Shown here: one piece after another, positions 1 through 8,879 of the stretch
Numbering within the stretch: position 1 is the first letter of the stretch
How the letters are laid out: every line of letters begins with the position of its first letter
Assembly (NCBI RefSeq): GCF_900091465.1
Contig: NZ_FMHV01000002.1
Coordinates: 3,472,001-3,536,000 of the forward strand
DNA from: Micromonospora rhizosphaerae
GTDB lineage: Bacteria; Actinomycetota; Actinomycetes; Mycobacteriales; Micromonosporaceae
Reading direction: 5' to 3'
DNA length: 64,000 nucleotides
Translations under genes and position numbers: made by a program
Notes under the pieces: model-generated
What the model saw: only the letters and a program-made list of their open reading frames with translations
Told to the model about the DNA's origin: nothing
The model's database searches: none

Positions 1-1
1 C

Positions 2-1033
2 CGCCGCCAGATAAACGGCCTCGGCGGGGCGACGTCGACCACCAGCAAGGTCGCGATCATCGGCGACGGAGCCGCGCACGGCGTCGACATCACCTACGAG
101 TTCGGACAGGTCAGCATCGACCAGCCCCTCGTCGACCGCCGCGGCAACTGCGGGAACATCTCCTCGGCGGTCGGTCCGTTCGCCGTCGACGAGCGGCTCG
201 TGACCCTGACCGATCCGATCACCCAGGTCCGCTTCCTCAACCTCAACACCGGGAAGAAGATCGTCGCCCACGTGCCGACGACGGCGGGGGCGTTCGATCC
301 GATCGGCGACTTCGCCATCCCGGGCGTACCGGGGACGGGGTCGCGGATCCGGCTCGACTACCTGGACCCCGGCGGCGCGGTCACCGGCCGCCTCCTGCCG
401 ACCGGCAACGTCCGCGACACCCTTGAGGTGCCCGGCGTCGGGACTATCGAGGTGTCCCTGGTGGACGCGGCGAATCCGCTCGTCTTCGTCCGGTGGCGCG
501 ACCTCGGACTGGATGGTTCGGAGAAGCCGGACGCCATCGACGCGGATCCCGCGCTGCTCGCGCGGATCGAGGCCGTGCGCGCGGCGGCCTCCGTGCTCGC
601 CGGCATCGCGGGCAGTGTCGAGGAGGCGACCCGCGACGTCCCGTCGGTGCCCAAGCTGGCCTTCGTCGGCCCGCCCCGGCCGTACCGGCGGGCCGACGGT
701 GGGGCCGTCGCCGCCGAAGAGATCACCTTGCGTGCCTCGATGATGTCGATGGGCCGGCTGCACCGTTCGTACCCGTTGACGGGGGCGATCTGCACGGCCG
801 TCGCCGCGGCGATCCCCGGCACGATCGCGGCCGAGGCGTCCGGGGCCGACAACGGGGTCACCCGGATCGGGCATCCCGCGGGCGTCATGGACATGGAAGC
901 CCACCCCGAGCTGGTGGACGGCGCCTGGACCGTCGACGCGGTCGCGGGCTACCGGACGGCCCGCCGCCTGATGGAGGGGTGGGCGTTGGTGCCCGACCGG
1001 GTGCTCTCGGTGCCGGTGGCGGTCGGCGCCTAG
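2..1033 (+). CDS. prpF: PrpF-family isomerase, 5' end outside window
   Basis: PrpF-type proteins isomerise aconitate-like acids (2-methylaconitate or aconitate cis-trans isomerase, 4-oxalomesaconate tautomerase) in the cytoplasm without a cofactor. The frame is open from base 2, so about 343 residues are visible and roughly the first 50 are missing. The family motifs ATSTTSKVAI (catalytic Lys region) and GNCGNISSAVGPFA (catalytic Cys) lie near the left edge. An internal GTG at 200 would delete both, so it is not the start. The gene heads a tricarboxylate transport and oxidation cluster, which fits an isomerase feeding cis-aconitate. The exact substrate cannot be told from sequence. Confidence 0.85.
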   Translation, partial: RRQINGLGGATSTTSKVAIIGDGAAHGVDITYEFGQVSIDQPLVDRRGNCGNISSAVGPFAVDERLVTLTDPITQVRFLNLNTGKKIVAHVPTTAGAFDPIGDFAIPGVPGTGSRIRLDYLDPGGAVTGRLLPTGNVRDTLEVPGVGTIEVSLVDAANPLVFVRWRDLGLDGSEKPDAIDADPALLARIEAVRAAASVLAGIAGSVEEATRDVPSVPKLAFVGPPRPYRRADGGAVAAEEITLRASMMSMGRLHRSYPLTGAICTAVAAAIPGTIAAEASGADNGVTRIGHPAGVMDMEAHPELVDGAWTVDAVAGYRTARRLMEGWALVPDRVLSVPVAVGA

Positions 1034-1155
1034 TCAAGACAAAGCTGAAAGCAGGGCCGGGCGGTCCCGCCTAGGAACACACAGGACGCCTTCGGCCGCA
1101 TTCCCCGAGCGATATGAGCGCCCGCCACGGCGGGGAAACGGAGAAGAGGATAACG

Positions 1156-2286
1156 ATGATGTCCCGACCGAAACGACTTCTGCGTCCGCTGGCCGCGATG
1201 GCCCTGGTCGGCTCGCTGCTCGTGAGCGGTTGCGCCTCCCCGGAGTCGCGCTCCGGCGGAGGGAAGGCCGAGGAAGGCGCCAAGCTGCCGGACCGGGTCA
1301 CCCTGGTCATCCCCTACGGCGAGGGCGGCGGCACGGACACCTGGGCCCGTTTCATGGCTCCCTACCTCCAGAAGACGGTGGACGGCCAGCCGACCTTCAT
1401 CCCGGAGAACCGGCCCGGTGGGGAGAGCATCACCGGCTCCAACCAGTTCGTCGAGTCCGGCGGCACCAACGGTGCCCAGGTACTGGTCACCTCCGGCACC
1501 ACCTACTTCCAGTCCCTGCTCGGGCGCAAGGAGGTGAAGTTCGACTTCGCCAAGATGAGGCCGCTGATCCTCAACGGCACGGGCGGCGTCATCTACGCGT
1601 CGAAGGCCGCCGGCATCAACTCGGTGCAGGACCTGAAGAACCCGCCGAAGCCGCTGAAGTACGGCGGCATCAGCGCCACGGGTCTGGACCTGAGCGCTCT
1701 GCTCGCCTTCGACCTCCTCGGCCTTGACGTCGACGCCACGTTCGGCTTCGAGGGCCGGGGCCCGGCGCGGCTGGCGGTCGAGCGGGGCGAGGTCAACATC
1801 GACTACCAGACCACCTCCGCGTACAAGACCGAGGTCGTACCGATGGTCGACAAGAAGCAGGCCGTCCCGCTCATGTCCTTCGGGATGATCAACGAGAAGG
1901 GCGAGGTCGTTCGGGACCCGAACCTGCCGGACCTGCCCACCGTCGAGGAGGTCTACCAGCAGCTGAACGGGAAGGCCCCCAGCGGCGAGGCCTACGACGC
2001 GTACAAGGCCTTCCTCGCGGCCGGTTTCCCGTACCAGAAGGGCATCTGGGTCAACGAGGAGACGCCCGACTCGATCACCACGCCGTTCTACGCCGCGGCG
2101 CAGAAGCTGGTCGACGACAGTGACTTCAATGCCAAGGGCGAGAAGGTCCTCGGCGGGTACCCGATCTACCCCGGTGACAAGGTCGCGGACCAGGTCCGCC
2201 AGTCGTTCTCCATCAGCGACGCGGCACGCAAGTACGTGTTGGACCTGCTGGCCACCAAGTACGAGACGAAGATCGAGACGAAGTAG
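1156..2286 (+). CDS. tctC: Tripartite tricarboxylate transporter binding lipoprotein (TctC)
   Basis: This is the extracytoplasmic solute receptor of a tripartite tricarboxylate transporter (376 aa). The N-terminus has a positively charged MMSRPKRLLR start, a hydrophobic stretch and the lipobox LVSGC, so it is a membrane-anchored lipoprotein. The TctC/Bug-type beginning (VTLVIPYGEGGGTDTWAR) and the ENRPGGES segment are recognisable. ATG 1156 was chosen because AGAGGA ends 5 bases upstream; ATG 1114 would add 14 residues ahead of the signal peptide. The membrane components follow after a strong hairpin. The ligand is probably a di- or tricarboxylate, judged from neighbouring PrpF and TcuA genes. 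Confidence 0.88.
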   Translation: MMSRPKRLLRPLAAMALVGSLLVSGCASPESRSGGGKAEEGAKLPDRVTLVIPYGEGGGTDTWARFMAPYLQKTVDGQPTFIPENRPGGESITGSNQFVESGGTNGAQVLVTSGTTYFQSLLGRKEVKFDFAKMRPLILNGTGGVIYASKAAGINSVQDLKNPPKPLKYGGISATGLDLSALLAFDLLGLDVDATFGFEGRGPARLAVERGEVNIDYQTTSAYKTEVVPMVDKKQAVPLMSFGMINEKGEVVRDPNLPDLPTVEEVYQQLNGKAPSGEAYDAYKAFLAAGFPYQKGIWVNEETPDSITTPFYAAAQKLVDDSDFNAKGEKVLGGYPIYPGDKVADQVRQSFSISDAARKYVLDLLATKYETKIETK

Positions 2287-2290
2287 TGCG

Positions 2291-2325
2291 CAGGGGCCGG
2301 GCCCGGCGATCGGGCCCGGCCCCTG
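2291..2325 (+). terminator. Strong intra-operon hairpin after tctC
   Basis: Perfect 15-bp GC-only arms (2291-2305 and 2311-2325) surround a 5-base loop, starting 5 bases after the tctC stop. There is no T-tract and the next gene begins 37 bases later. It probably attenuates read-through or protects the tctC 3' end, giving more binding protein than permease. Confidence 0.7.
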
Positions 2326-2361
2326 TCCGCGTCCCCTCCCGGCACCTGAAAGGCCCCTTCC

Positions 2362-4359
2362 ATGTTCGACGCCGCGCTGAGCGCGCTGGGCGCACTACTC
2401 GACCCCTCGTTGTTCCTCCTACTGGCCTGCGGGGTGCTGGCGGGCCTGGTGATGGGCATCATCCCGGGTCTCGGCGGCACGGGCGCGGTCGCCGTGCTGC
2501 TGCCCTTCGCGTTCATCCTGGAACCCCAGCAGGCGCTCGCGCTGATCATCGGAGCGGTCGCCGTCGTACACACCTCCGACACCATCTCGGCCGTGCTGAT
2601 CGGTGTGCCCGGTTCTGCGTCATCGACGGTCACCCTGATGGACGGCCACGCCATGGCCAAACAGGGGCAGGCCGCCCGCGCGCTCTCGATCGCCTTCCTC
2701 TCCTCCATGGCCGGCGGCCTGCTCGGGGCCATCGGACTCACCCTGTCGATCCCGATCGCGCGGCCGCTCGTGCTGGCCTTCGGCTCGCCTGAGCTGTTCA
2801 TGTTGACCATCCTGGGCATCAGCCTCACCGCGACACTGTCCCGCGGAAACATGATGAAGGGCCTGCTGGCCGGCGCCCTGGGCGTACTCCTGGGCCAGGT
2901 CGGCGGTGCTCCCGCGGCGGCCGACTACCGCTTCACCTTCGACTCGCTGTTCCTCCAGGAGGGCCTCGACCTCGTGGCCGTGGCGCTCGGGATCTTCGGC
3001 CTCGCCGAGGTCGTGCACCTCGTGGCGCGTCGCGGCGCCGTCTCCGAGGTGTCGGGCATCGGCGGTGGCTGGCGGGTGGGCATCCGTGACTTCTTCACCC
3101 ACTGGACCCACGTGATCCGCGGAGCGCTGATCGGCATCTGGGCCGGCGTTCTCCCGGGCGTGGGCGCGACGGCCGGCACCTGGATGGCCTACGGCCAGGC
3201 CGTGGCGTCGTCGAAGGACAAGCGCAAGTTCGGCAAGGGCGACCCGCGGGGCATCATCGGACCGGAGAGCGCGAACAACTCCGTGGAGGCGGGCGACCTC
3301 ATCCCCACGCTCCTCTTCGGTATCCCCGGTGGCGCACCGGCCGCCCTGCTCATGGGAGCGCTGCTGCTGTACGGCGTCGAGCCGGGCCCCCGCCTCATCA
3401 CCGACCACCTCGACCTCGTCTACACGATCGTGTGGTCCTTCGCCCTGGCCAGCGTCCTCGGTGCCGCCCTCTGCTTCGGGGTGAGCGTGCCGCTCGCCCG
3501 GCTCAGCAGCGTCCCGTTCCCGATCCTCGGCGCCGGTCTCGTCGTCATCATGTTCGTCAGCGCCTACCAGGAGCCGCAGCAGTTCGCCGTCCTGCAGGTC
3601 ATGCTGCTGCTGGCGCTGCTGGGCTGGCTGATGAAGGTCGGCGGGTTTCCCCGGGCGCCCTTCCTCATCGGCTTCGTGCTGAGCATCCCGATGGAGCGCT
3701 ACTACTTCCTGACCGACCGCCTGTACACCACCGGCGAATGGCTCAGCCGCCCCGGGGTTCTGATCATGATGGCGGTGCTCGTCCTGCCGCTGCTGCTGGC
3801 GCTGCGCCGGAAGCTGGCCCGGCCGAAGGTGGAGGCGCCCGAAGCCGGTGCCGAGGACGGTCAGCACCTCGACGACGAGGACGAAGGCCCGCAGGCCGGC
3901 GCCCTCGACAAGAGCCTGCTCCCGGTCGGGCTCGCCGCGGTGTTCCTCGCCCTCTTCGCCGGCGCGCTCGTCCTGAGCGCCGGCTTCAGCGAGCGGGCGG
4001 CGCTGATGCCGCGCATCATCGCAGTGGTCGGCATGCTGCTCGCGGCGGGCGTGGTCGCCACCGAACTCCGCACCCGCCGCAGGACCGGGCAGCGGGCTCC
4101 CGCCGACTGGCGCGGTCAGGTGGCCAACGTCGCGGTCGCCTTCGGTTGGCTCGTGGTGTTCCTGGTGTTCGTCTACGTCGCGGGCACCATGATCGCCGCT
4201 GCGCTGTTCATCCCGCTGTTCCTCTGGCGGGTGGGCAGGTGGCAGCCGCTCAAGATCGTCATCTACACGTTGGGTGTGCTGGCGGCGTTGTGGGTGCTGC
4301 ACCAGTACGCCGAGATCTCGCTACCGGTCGGTCTCTACACCCCGGAGGTCCTCAAGTGA
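2362..4359 (+). CDS. tctA: Fused TctA-TctB tricarboxylate transporter membrane protein
   Basis: This polytopic membrane protein (665 aa) is the permease of the tripartite system. Residues about 1-500 match TctA: an early GLVMGIIPGLGG motif, the HTSDTISAVLIGVPGSAS segment and the later FGIPGGAPAALLMGALLLYG repeat. A charged acidic linker around 490-520 leads into a second block of about four hydrophobic helices (residues about 520-660) of TctB type. TctA and TctB are usually separate genes with TctB first, so this is a fusion in reversed order. The SD GAAAGG lies 9 bases before the ATG. The stop overlaps the next start (GTGA). Confidence 0.88.
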   Translation: MFDAALSALGALLDPSLFLLLACGVLAGLVMGIIPGLGGTGAVAVLLPFAFILEPQQALALIIGAVAVVHTSDTISAVLIGVPGSASSTVTLMDGHAMAKQGQAARALSIAFLSSMAGGLLGAIGLTLSIPIARPLVLAFGSPELFMLTILGISLTATLSRGNMMKGLLAGALGVLLGQVGGAPAAADYRFTFDSLFLQEGLDLVAVALGIFGLAEVVHLVARRGAVSEVSGIGGGWRVGIRDFFTHWTHVIRGALIGIWAGVLPGVGATAGTWMAYGQAVASSKDKRKFGKGDPRGIIGPESANNSVEAGDLIPTLLFGIPGGAPAALLMGALLLYGVEPGPRLITDHLDLVYTIVWSFALASVLGAALCFGVSVPLARLSSVPFPILGAGLVVIMFVSAYQEPQQFAVLQVMLLLALLGWLMKVGGFPRAPFLIGFVLSIPMERYYFLTDRLYTTGEWLSRPGVLIMMAVLVLPLLLALRRKLARPKVEAPEAGAEDGQHLDDEDEGPQAGALDKSLLPVGLAAVFLALFAGALVLSAGFSERAALMPRIIAVVGMLLAAGVVATELRTRRRTGQRAPADWRGQVANVAVAFGWLVVFLVFVYVAGTMIAAALFIPLFLWRVGRWQPLKIVIYTLGVLAALWVLHQYAEISLPVGLYTPEVLK

Positions 4360-5909
4360 CATTCCTCGAAACGACGTCGGTGGGCAGCGCCGAGACAGCG
4401 GATCACGTCGCCGACGTCGTGGTCGTCGGCGCCGGCAACGCGGCTCTCGTCGCAGCGCTGGCCGCGCACGAGGCGGGAGCGCGAGTGCTCGTGCTGGAGG
4501 CGGCCCCGCAGGAACTCCGCGGCGGCAACAGCCGGTTCACGGGCGGCATCTTCCGCATCGCCCACGATGGTCTGGCCCATCTGCTGCCGTTGCTGACGGA
4601 TGAGTCGCGGGGGTGGTCGGAGAAGGTCTCGGTCGGTCCCTATCCGGCCCAGCGGTACCGCGACGAGATCTCCACCACCACCGACGGACGTGCGGATTCC
4701 GACCTCGTCGACATCCTCGTCGGCCAGTCCTACGAGACTGTTCGCTGGATGCACGAGCGCGGGGTGCGGTGGGAACTGAGCGTCGGCAAGCTGATCGACC
4801 CGGCGAAGCTGCCGGAGGGCGAGGCCTATTCGTTGCCGCCGGGCGGCGCGCTGCGTGCGGCAGGCGAGGGCGTGGGACTTGTCGAGGACCTGTTCGGCGC
4901 GGTCGAGCGGGCCGGAATCGAGGTGTGGTACGACGCGCCGGTGGTCGACCTGATCATGGACGGCTCCTCCTGCCAGGGCGTGATCGTGCGACGTCCCACC
5001 GGCGACGAGCGGGTCTACGGGACGGTCGTGCTGGCGTCCGGAGGCTTCGAGTCGAACCCCGAGATGCGGCAACGGTGGCTCGGGCCCGGCTGGGACCTCG
5101 TCAAGGTCCGGGGGACGCGATTCAACCTGGGTGTTCCGCTGGAGGCCGCCCTGCGTCAGGGCGGCCAGCCGTTCGGGCACTGGGGAGGCTGTCACGCCGT
5201 TCCCCTCGACGCGGACGCCCCACCGGTCGGCGAGCTGAAGATGACCGACAAGTACAGCAGGTACAGCTACCCGTACGGGCTCATGGTCAACGCCGAGGCG
5301 CAACGCTTCGTCGACGAGGGAGAGGACGAGGTCTGGCTGACCTACGCCAAGACGGGGGCCGCCGTCCGAGCACAGTCGCGGGCCTGGGCGGCGCAGATCT
5401 TCGATCAGCGTACGGTGCACCTGCTGGAGCCCCGGTACAGCACCGGGGTGCCCGTCGAGTCCGACACGATCGAGGGGCTCGCGGAAAAGCTCAACGTGGA
5501 TCCCGACCGCCTTCGGCAAACGGTCGATGCCTTCAACGCGGCGTGCTCCGACGGTTCCATCGACCCCTTCCGCAAGGACGGGCGCGCCGCGTGCCCGGCG
5601 GGACAACCGCCGAAGTCCAACTGGGCACAACCGCTGGACCGGCCGCCGTACGTCGCCTACACGGTCACCTGCGGCATCACGTTCACCTTCGGGGGTCTGC
5701 GCATCGACACGGATGCGCGGGTCCACGACCTCGCCGGTCGACCGATGCCCGGGCTCTACGCCACGGGCGAGATCACCGGAGGGTTCTTCTACCACAACTA
5801 CCCGGCGGGAGCGGGGCTCGTACGCGGTGCGGTCTTCGGTCGAATCGCCGGCGAGGCCGCGGCCCGGCAGGCGGCGCAGCGGAGGGCGGAGGCGGCGCGG
5901 CGTGGGTAG
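4356..5909 (+). CDS. tcuA: TcuA-type FAD-dependent tricarballylate dehydrogenase (copy 1)
   Basis: This soluble flavoprotein of the fumarate reductase/succinate dehydrogenase superfamily (517 aa) resembles TcuA, which oxidises tricarballylate to cis-aconitate. It shows an N-terminal FAD dinucleotide fold (VVVVGAGNAALVAALAA), then GGNSRFTGG, a histidine-containing GGCHAVP segment, TCGITFTFGGLRIDT, and C-terminal GLYATGEITGG ahead of NYPAGAGLVRGAVFG. GTG 4356 was chosen because GGAGG sits 7 bases upstream and the start overlaps the tctA stop. A second copy lies at 8880. No TcuB gene is present, so the electron acceptor is open; EtfAB at 12191 is a candidate. The substrate is inferred from family and neighbours. 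Confidence 0.85.
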   Translation: MTFLETTSVGSAETADHVADVVVVGAGNAALVAALAAHEAGARVLVLEAAPQELRGGNSRFTGGIFRIAHDGLAHLLPLLTDESRGWSEKVSVGPYPAQRYRDEISTTTDGRADSDLVDILVGQSYETVRWMHERGVRWELSVGKLIDPAKLPEGEAYSLPPGGALRAAGEGVGLVEDLFGAVERAGIEVWYDAPVVDLIMDGSSCQGVIVRRPTGDERVYGTVVLASGGFESNPEMRQRWLGPGWDLVKVRGTRFNLGVPLEAALRQGGQPFGHWGGCHAVPLDADAPPVGELKMTDKYSRYSYPYGLMVNAEAQRFVDEGEDEVWLTYAKTGAAVRAQSRAWAAQIFDQRTVHLLEPRYSTGVPVESDTIEGLAEKLNVDPDRLRQTVDAFNAACSDGSIDPFRKDGRAACPAGQPPKSNWAQPLDRPPYVAYTVTCGITFTFGGLRIDTDARVHDLAGRPMPGLYATGEITGGFFYHNYPAGAGLVRGAVFGRIAGEAAARQAAQRRAEAARRG

Positions 5910-6957
5910 TGGATCGAGCGTCGACCGCCCGCGCCTGCTGGTCCTGGACGACCGCGAGGGTCTCGTCGCCGCGGCACCCGGCACCGCCGCGCTGCGCGAG
6001 CTGTGCGAGGTGTCGATCCTCGACCGGCCGCTGGCCGAGGTGCCCGACGCCGACCTGCGCGACGTGCGATTCCTCCTCGCGATCCGGGAGCGGACCCGGC
6101 TCGACGCCGCCACGTTGGCCCGGTTTCCCGCGCTCGAACTGCTGCTGCAGACGGGCGGACACGCCTACCACGTCGACCGGGACGAGCTGCGCCGGCGCGG
6201 GATCGTCACCGCGTTGGGCCGGCGGGCCCAGGTGGTCCGAGCCGCCATGCCCGAGCTCACCTTCATGCTCGCCATCGCCTGCCTGCGCCGGCTCGGCGAA
6301 GCGTCCCGTCAGATGTCCGCGGGGGAGTGGGCGCCGCTGACCGGTCGGCTGCTCGCCGGCCGGCGGCTGGGCATCCTTGGACTGGGTCGGCACGGGCGCA
6401 ACGTCGCCCGGCTCGGGCGGGCGTTCGGGATGGACGTGGTCGCCTGGGACAGAGCGGGCGAGGACCGGGGGACGGGAACGGCGCGTACCGGTGTCGACGG
6501 CGTCCCCCTGCTGCCGCTGGAGGACCTGCTCCGAAGCACCGACGTGCTCACCGTGCACCTGCGACTGTCCGACCAGTCGCGGGGGCTGCTGGACCGCGCG
6601 CGGCTGCAGTCGATGAAGCCGCGGTCCGTGCTGGTGAACACCGCCCGAGGGGCCATCGTCGACGAGGACGCGCTCGTGGAGGCACTGCGGGACGGCCCGC
6701 TCGCCGCGGCTGGCCTGGACGTCTTCACCGAGGAGCCGCTTCCCGCGAGCAGTCCACTCCGATCGCTGCCGAACGCGGTGTTGACGCCGCACCTCGGGTG
6801 GACGGTCGAGGAGGTGTTCACCGAGTTCGCGGCCATCGCCGCCGACCAGGTGCGCGACTACCTCGGGGGAGTGCTGTGGCGGGACGAACTCCTCGATCCC
6901 GACATCCAGCCGGCACCCGGCCGGGCCGGCGGACTGGCGGAGGCCGGGTCGTCGTGA
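5902..6957 (+). CDS. D-isomer-specific 2-hydroxyacid dehydrogenase
   Basis: This is a cytosolic NAD(P)-dependent reductase/dehydrogenase for 2-keto/2-hydroxy acids (351 aa). The Rossmann motif GILGLGRHGRNVARLG lies near residue 157. The catalytic triad is visible: Arg in NTARGAIVDEDAL, Glu in DVFTEEPLP and His in TPHLGW. GTG 5902 has GGAGG 9 bases upstream and overlaps the tcuA stop by 8 bases; the open frame further upstream is antifamily sequence. In this operon it may interconvert a hydroxy-tricarboxylate (isocitrate- or malate-like) and its keto acid. The substrate is unknown. Confidence 0.85.
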   Translation: MGSGSSVDRPRLLVLDDREGLVAAAPGTAALRELCEVSILDRPLAEVPDADLRDVRFLLAIRERTRLDAATLARFPALELLLQTGGHAYHVDRDELRRRGIVTALGRRAQVVRAAMPELTFMLAIACLRRLGEASRQMSAGEWAPLTGRLLAGRRLGILGLGRHGRNVARLGRAFGMDVVAWDRAGEDRGTGTARTGVDGVPLLPLEDLLRSTDVLTVHLRLSDQSRGLLDRARLQSMKPRSVLVNTARGAIVDEDALVEALRDGPLAAAGLDVFTEEPLPASSPLRSLPNAVLTPHLGWTVEEVFTEFAAIAADQVRDYLGGVLWRDELLDPDIQPAPGRAGGLAEAGSS

Positions 6958-7487
6958 GCGCGCCCGGTGATTCGGCCGGCAGGTTCGGACGATTCCTGCC
7001 GCCGGGGCTCCCGGCGCTGCTCGGCGGACTGGCCGGCGGCACACTCCTGACGCTGTTGCACGTGCCGGCAGGGGGCATCGTGGGAGCGGTTGCTGGCAGT
7101 GCTGCGGTGTCGACTGTCCGGGCCCGTCCGCCGGTGCCCGCCCAGGTCCGGCTGATCGGCATGATCCTGCTCGGTTGCGCCGCGGGGATCCGGCTGCAAC
7201 CGCAGACCCTGCAGACGCTGCTCCACCTGGCCGTCCCGCTCTTGGCCTCCGTCGCCGCCATGCTGCTCGTCGACGGGCTGCTCGCCGCCCTGCTCACCAA
7301 GAAGTACGGGATCGATCCCGTCACCGCGCTGCTGGCCTGCGCACCGGGCGGAGTCAGTGAGATCGCCGTGGTCGCCGAGCAGGTCGGCGCGCGAAGCGGG
7401 ATCGTCATCGCCGTGCACGTCGTCCGGGTGCTGATCGTCGTACTCGTGGCGCTGCCCCTGCTCATCGCGATCCTGGGGCCGGCATGA
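6954..7487 (+). CDS. AbrB-family permease, first half
   Basis: This small membrane protein (177 aa) corresponds to one repeat of the AbrB/putative ammonia monooxygenase membrane family, whose usual members are about 350 aa with two homologous halves. Several hydrophobic helices are visible, with the family signature LLACAPGGVSEIAVVAEQVGA near residue 125. GTG 6954 overlaps the previous stop (GTGA) with GGAGG 10 bases upstream. The next gene supplies the second half. Because both halves have proper starts and overlap by ATGA, this is a two-gene version rather than a sequencing break. AbrB members sit near organic-acid transporters; the substrate is unknown. Confidence 0.7.
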   Translation: MSAPGDSAGRFGRFLPPGLPALLGGLAGGTLLTLLHVPAGGIVGAVAGSAAVSTVRARPPVPAQVRLIGMILLGCAAGIRLQPQTLQTLLHLAVPLLASVAAMLLVDGLLAALLTKKYGIDPVTALLACAPGGVSEIAVVAEQVGARSGIVIAVHVVRVLIVVLVALPLLIAILGPA

Positions 7488-8005
7488 GCCTCCCCGCCCT
7501 GTTGGGACTGTTCGCCAGCGGCGCGATCGGCGCGGTTGCCGGGCGCCTGCTGCGCCTACCCATGTGGGCGCTCACCGGAGCGATCCTCGGCTCGGCCGCC
7601 TTTCAGTTGACCATTGGCGGTGCCGGAGGGCTGCCGTGGTGGTGGGCCTTCATCGCGCAGATCGCCGTCGGCAGCGCGGTGGGCTCCCGCCTGGGGCCGT
7701 CGGTCCTGCAGGACTTTCGGGCGATCCTGGTGCCGGGGATCACCGCGGTGCTCGTCATCATCCCGGCCGGGATCGGTGTCGGCCTCGCCATCTGGGCCAC
7801 CGGACGAGCGGGTCTGGTCGAGTCCGTGTTCGGCATGGTGCCCGGTGGCGTCGGTGAGATGGTCGCGGCCGTGGCGGGCCTGGGCGGCGACAGTGCCCTC
7901 GTCGCGGGCATGCACTTCGTACGCCTGCTCGTGGTGATCACCGCACTGCACTTCGCGGTGCGGTGGCTGCGCCGCGACGGAAAGGGCGACGGACCCGCCG
8001 AATGA
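7484..8005 (+). CDS. AbrB-family permease, second half
   Basis: This is the second half-size AbrB-like membrane protein (173 aa), starting at the ATGA overlap with its partner. It has the matching signature VFGMVPGGVGEMVAAVAGLGG near residue 113 and an N-terminal LLRLPMWALTGAILGSA helix. Together with the preceding gene it covers the normal two-repeat architecture, so the two products probably assemble as a heterodimer. It closes the operon that begins with prpF; the GntR gene converges on it 8 bases away. Confidence 0.7.
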   Translation: MSLPALLGLFASGAIGAVAGRLLRLPMWALTGAILGSAAFQLTIGGAGGLPWWWAFIAQIAVGSAVGSRLGPSVLQDFRAILVPGITAVLVIIPAGIGVGLAIWATGRAGLVESVFGMVPGGVGEMVAAVAGLGGDSALVAGMHFVRLLVVITALHFAVRWLRRDGKGDGPAE

Positions 8006-8013
8006 TGGGCCGG

Positions 8014-8784
8014 TCAGGAACCCAGCACCAGCGCGAGGCGGACGTTGCGCGCCTCATGCATGTGCTTCTTCGCCGCCGCCTCCGCGGCGTCCCCGTCGCG
8101 AGCGCGGATCGCGTCGATGATCGCCTGGTGCTCGGCGAGGACGGCCTGCGGTCGACCCTGCTTGGCGAAGGTGCTCACGGGGAGACGACGCACGGCGTGC
8201 TCGACCTGGGTGAGGAATCGTTCCAGGTAGGGGTTGCCCGCGGCGGTTCGCAACAGACGGTGGAACTCGAGGTTCTCGCGGGCCAGTTCCGCGGTGTCGC
8301 CGTCGGCGACGGCCAGCGACAGGCGCTCCTGCGAGGCCTCCAGCCCGGCCAGCAGCTCGGGGGTGCAACGCACGGCCGCCAGGCGCCCGGCGACGCCTTC
8401 GAGGTTCTCCCGCACCACGTACAGGGCGAGGATGTCCTCCAGCGACAGGCTGGCCACGACCGTCCCCTGGTGGGCGGTCTTGATGACCAGGCCCTCGTCG
8501 GCGAGCCGGCGGAGGGCCTCCCGGACGGGCGTGCGACTGACCTGAAGCGTCCGGGCCAGCTCGTCTTCCCGTAGCCATGCGGACGGCTGCAGCGCACCGT
8601 CGAGGATGGCCTCCCGGAGGGCGTTGGTCACCGCGTCGGTCGTCCCGCCCCACGACGGTGCGTCGCGCAGGTACCGCGCAAGGTCGGCCTCCGCAGCCGA
8701 GGCGCTCCGGCCTCGCGTCCGGGGGGCGGCCTGGTCGGACGTCCGCGGCGCCTTTGCCGCGCGCTTGCGTTGCGTGCTCTCCAC
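8014..8784 (-). CDS. GntR-family regulator (FadR/FCD subfamily)
   Basis: This cytoplasmic transcription factor (256 aa from GTG 8784) has an N-terminal winged helix (DELARTLQVSRTPVREALRRLADEGLV, centred near residue 70) followed by an all-helical FCD ligand domain with spaced Asp/His residues (ENLEFHRLLR, AEHQAIIDAI) that bind metal and carboxylate ligands in this subfamily. The frame stays open to an ATG at 8853 inside a dyad; I prefer GTG 8784, though neither candidate has a clear SD. It is divergent from tcuA2 and very probably binds the dyad at 8839-8855 in response to an organic acid. Confidence 0.85.
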   Translation of the reverse strand: MESTQRKRAAKAPRTSDQAAPRTRGRSASAAEADLARYLRDAPSWGGTTDAVTNALREAILDGALQPSAWLREDELARTLQVSRTPVREALRRLADEGLVIKTAHQGTVVASLSLEDILALYVVRENLEGVAGRLAAVRCTPELLAGLEASQERLSLAVADGDTAELARENLEFHRLLRTAAGNPYLERFLTQVEHAVRRLPVSTFAKQGRPQAVLAEHQAIIDAIRARDGDAAEAAAKKHMHEARNVRLALVLGS

Positions 8785-8808
8785 CCGGTCAACAGTACTG
8801 GACGCGGG

Positions 8809-8837
8809 TCGACTAGTGAATCCAAATCCTCTACGAT
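8809..8837 (+). promoter_or_regulatory. Predicted promoter of tcuA2
   Basis: A -35-like TCGACT (8809-8814) and a -10-like TACGAT (8832-8837) are 17 bases apart. The start point would fall inside the dyad at 8839-8855, the classic position for a repressor. Confidence 0.5.
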
Positions 8838-8838
8838 T

Positions 8839-8855
8839 GAATACAACTTGCATTC
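8839..8855. promoter_or_regulatory. GntR operator, site 1
   Basis: GAATACAACTTGCATTC is a nearly perfect 17-bp dyad: 7 of 8 base pairs are complementary. It lies between the divergent GntR and tcuA2 genes. A sequence matching the symmetric form at 13 of 17 bases occurs at 12113-12129. Confidence 0.72.
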
Positions 8856-8879
8856 GCGTTGGAGACAGCGGAGGACGGG

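Noticed and set aside
2620..4302. 560-codon open frame on the minus strand across tctA
   Set aside because: It is antisense to a clear TctA-TctB protein, has low-complexity His/Gly/Glu/Arg-rich content and no RBS; a GC-bias shadow.
4335..7044. Long minus-strand open frames across tcuA and the hydroxyacid dehydrogenase
   Set aside because: Shadow frames opposite well-supported genes; no recognisable domains.
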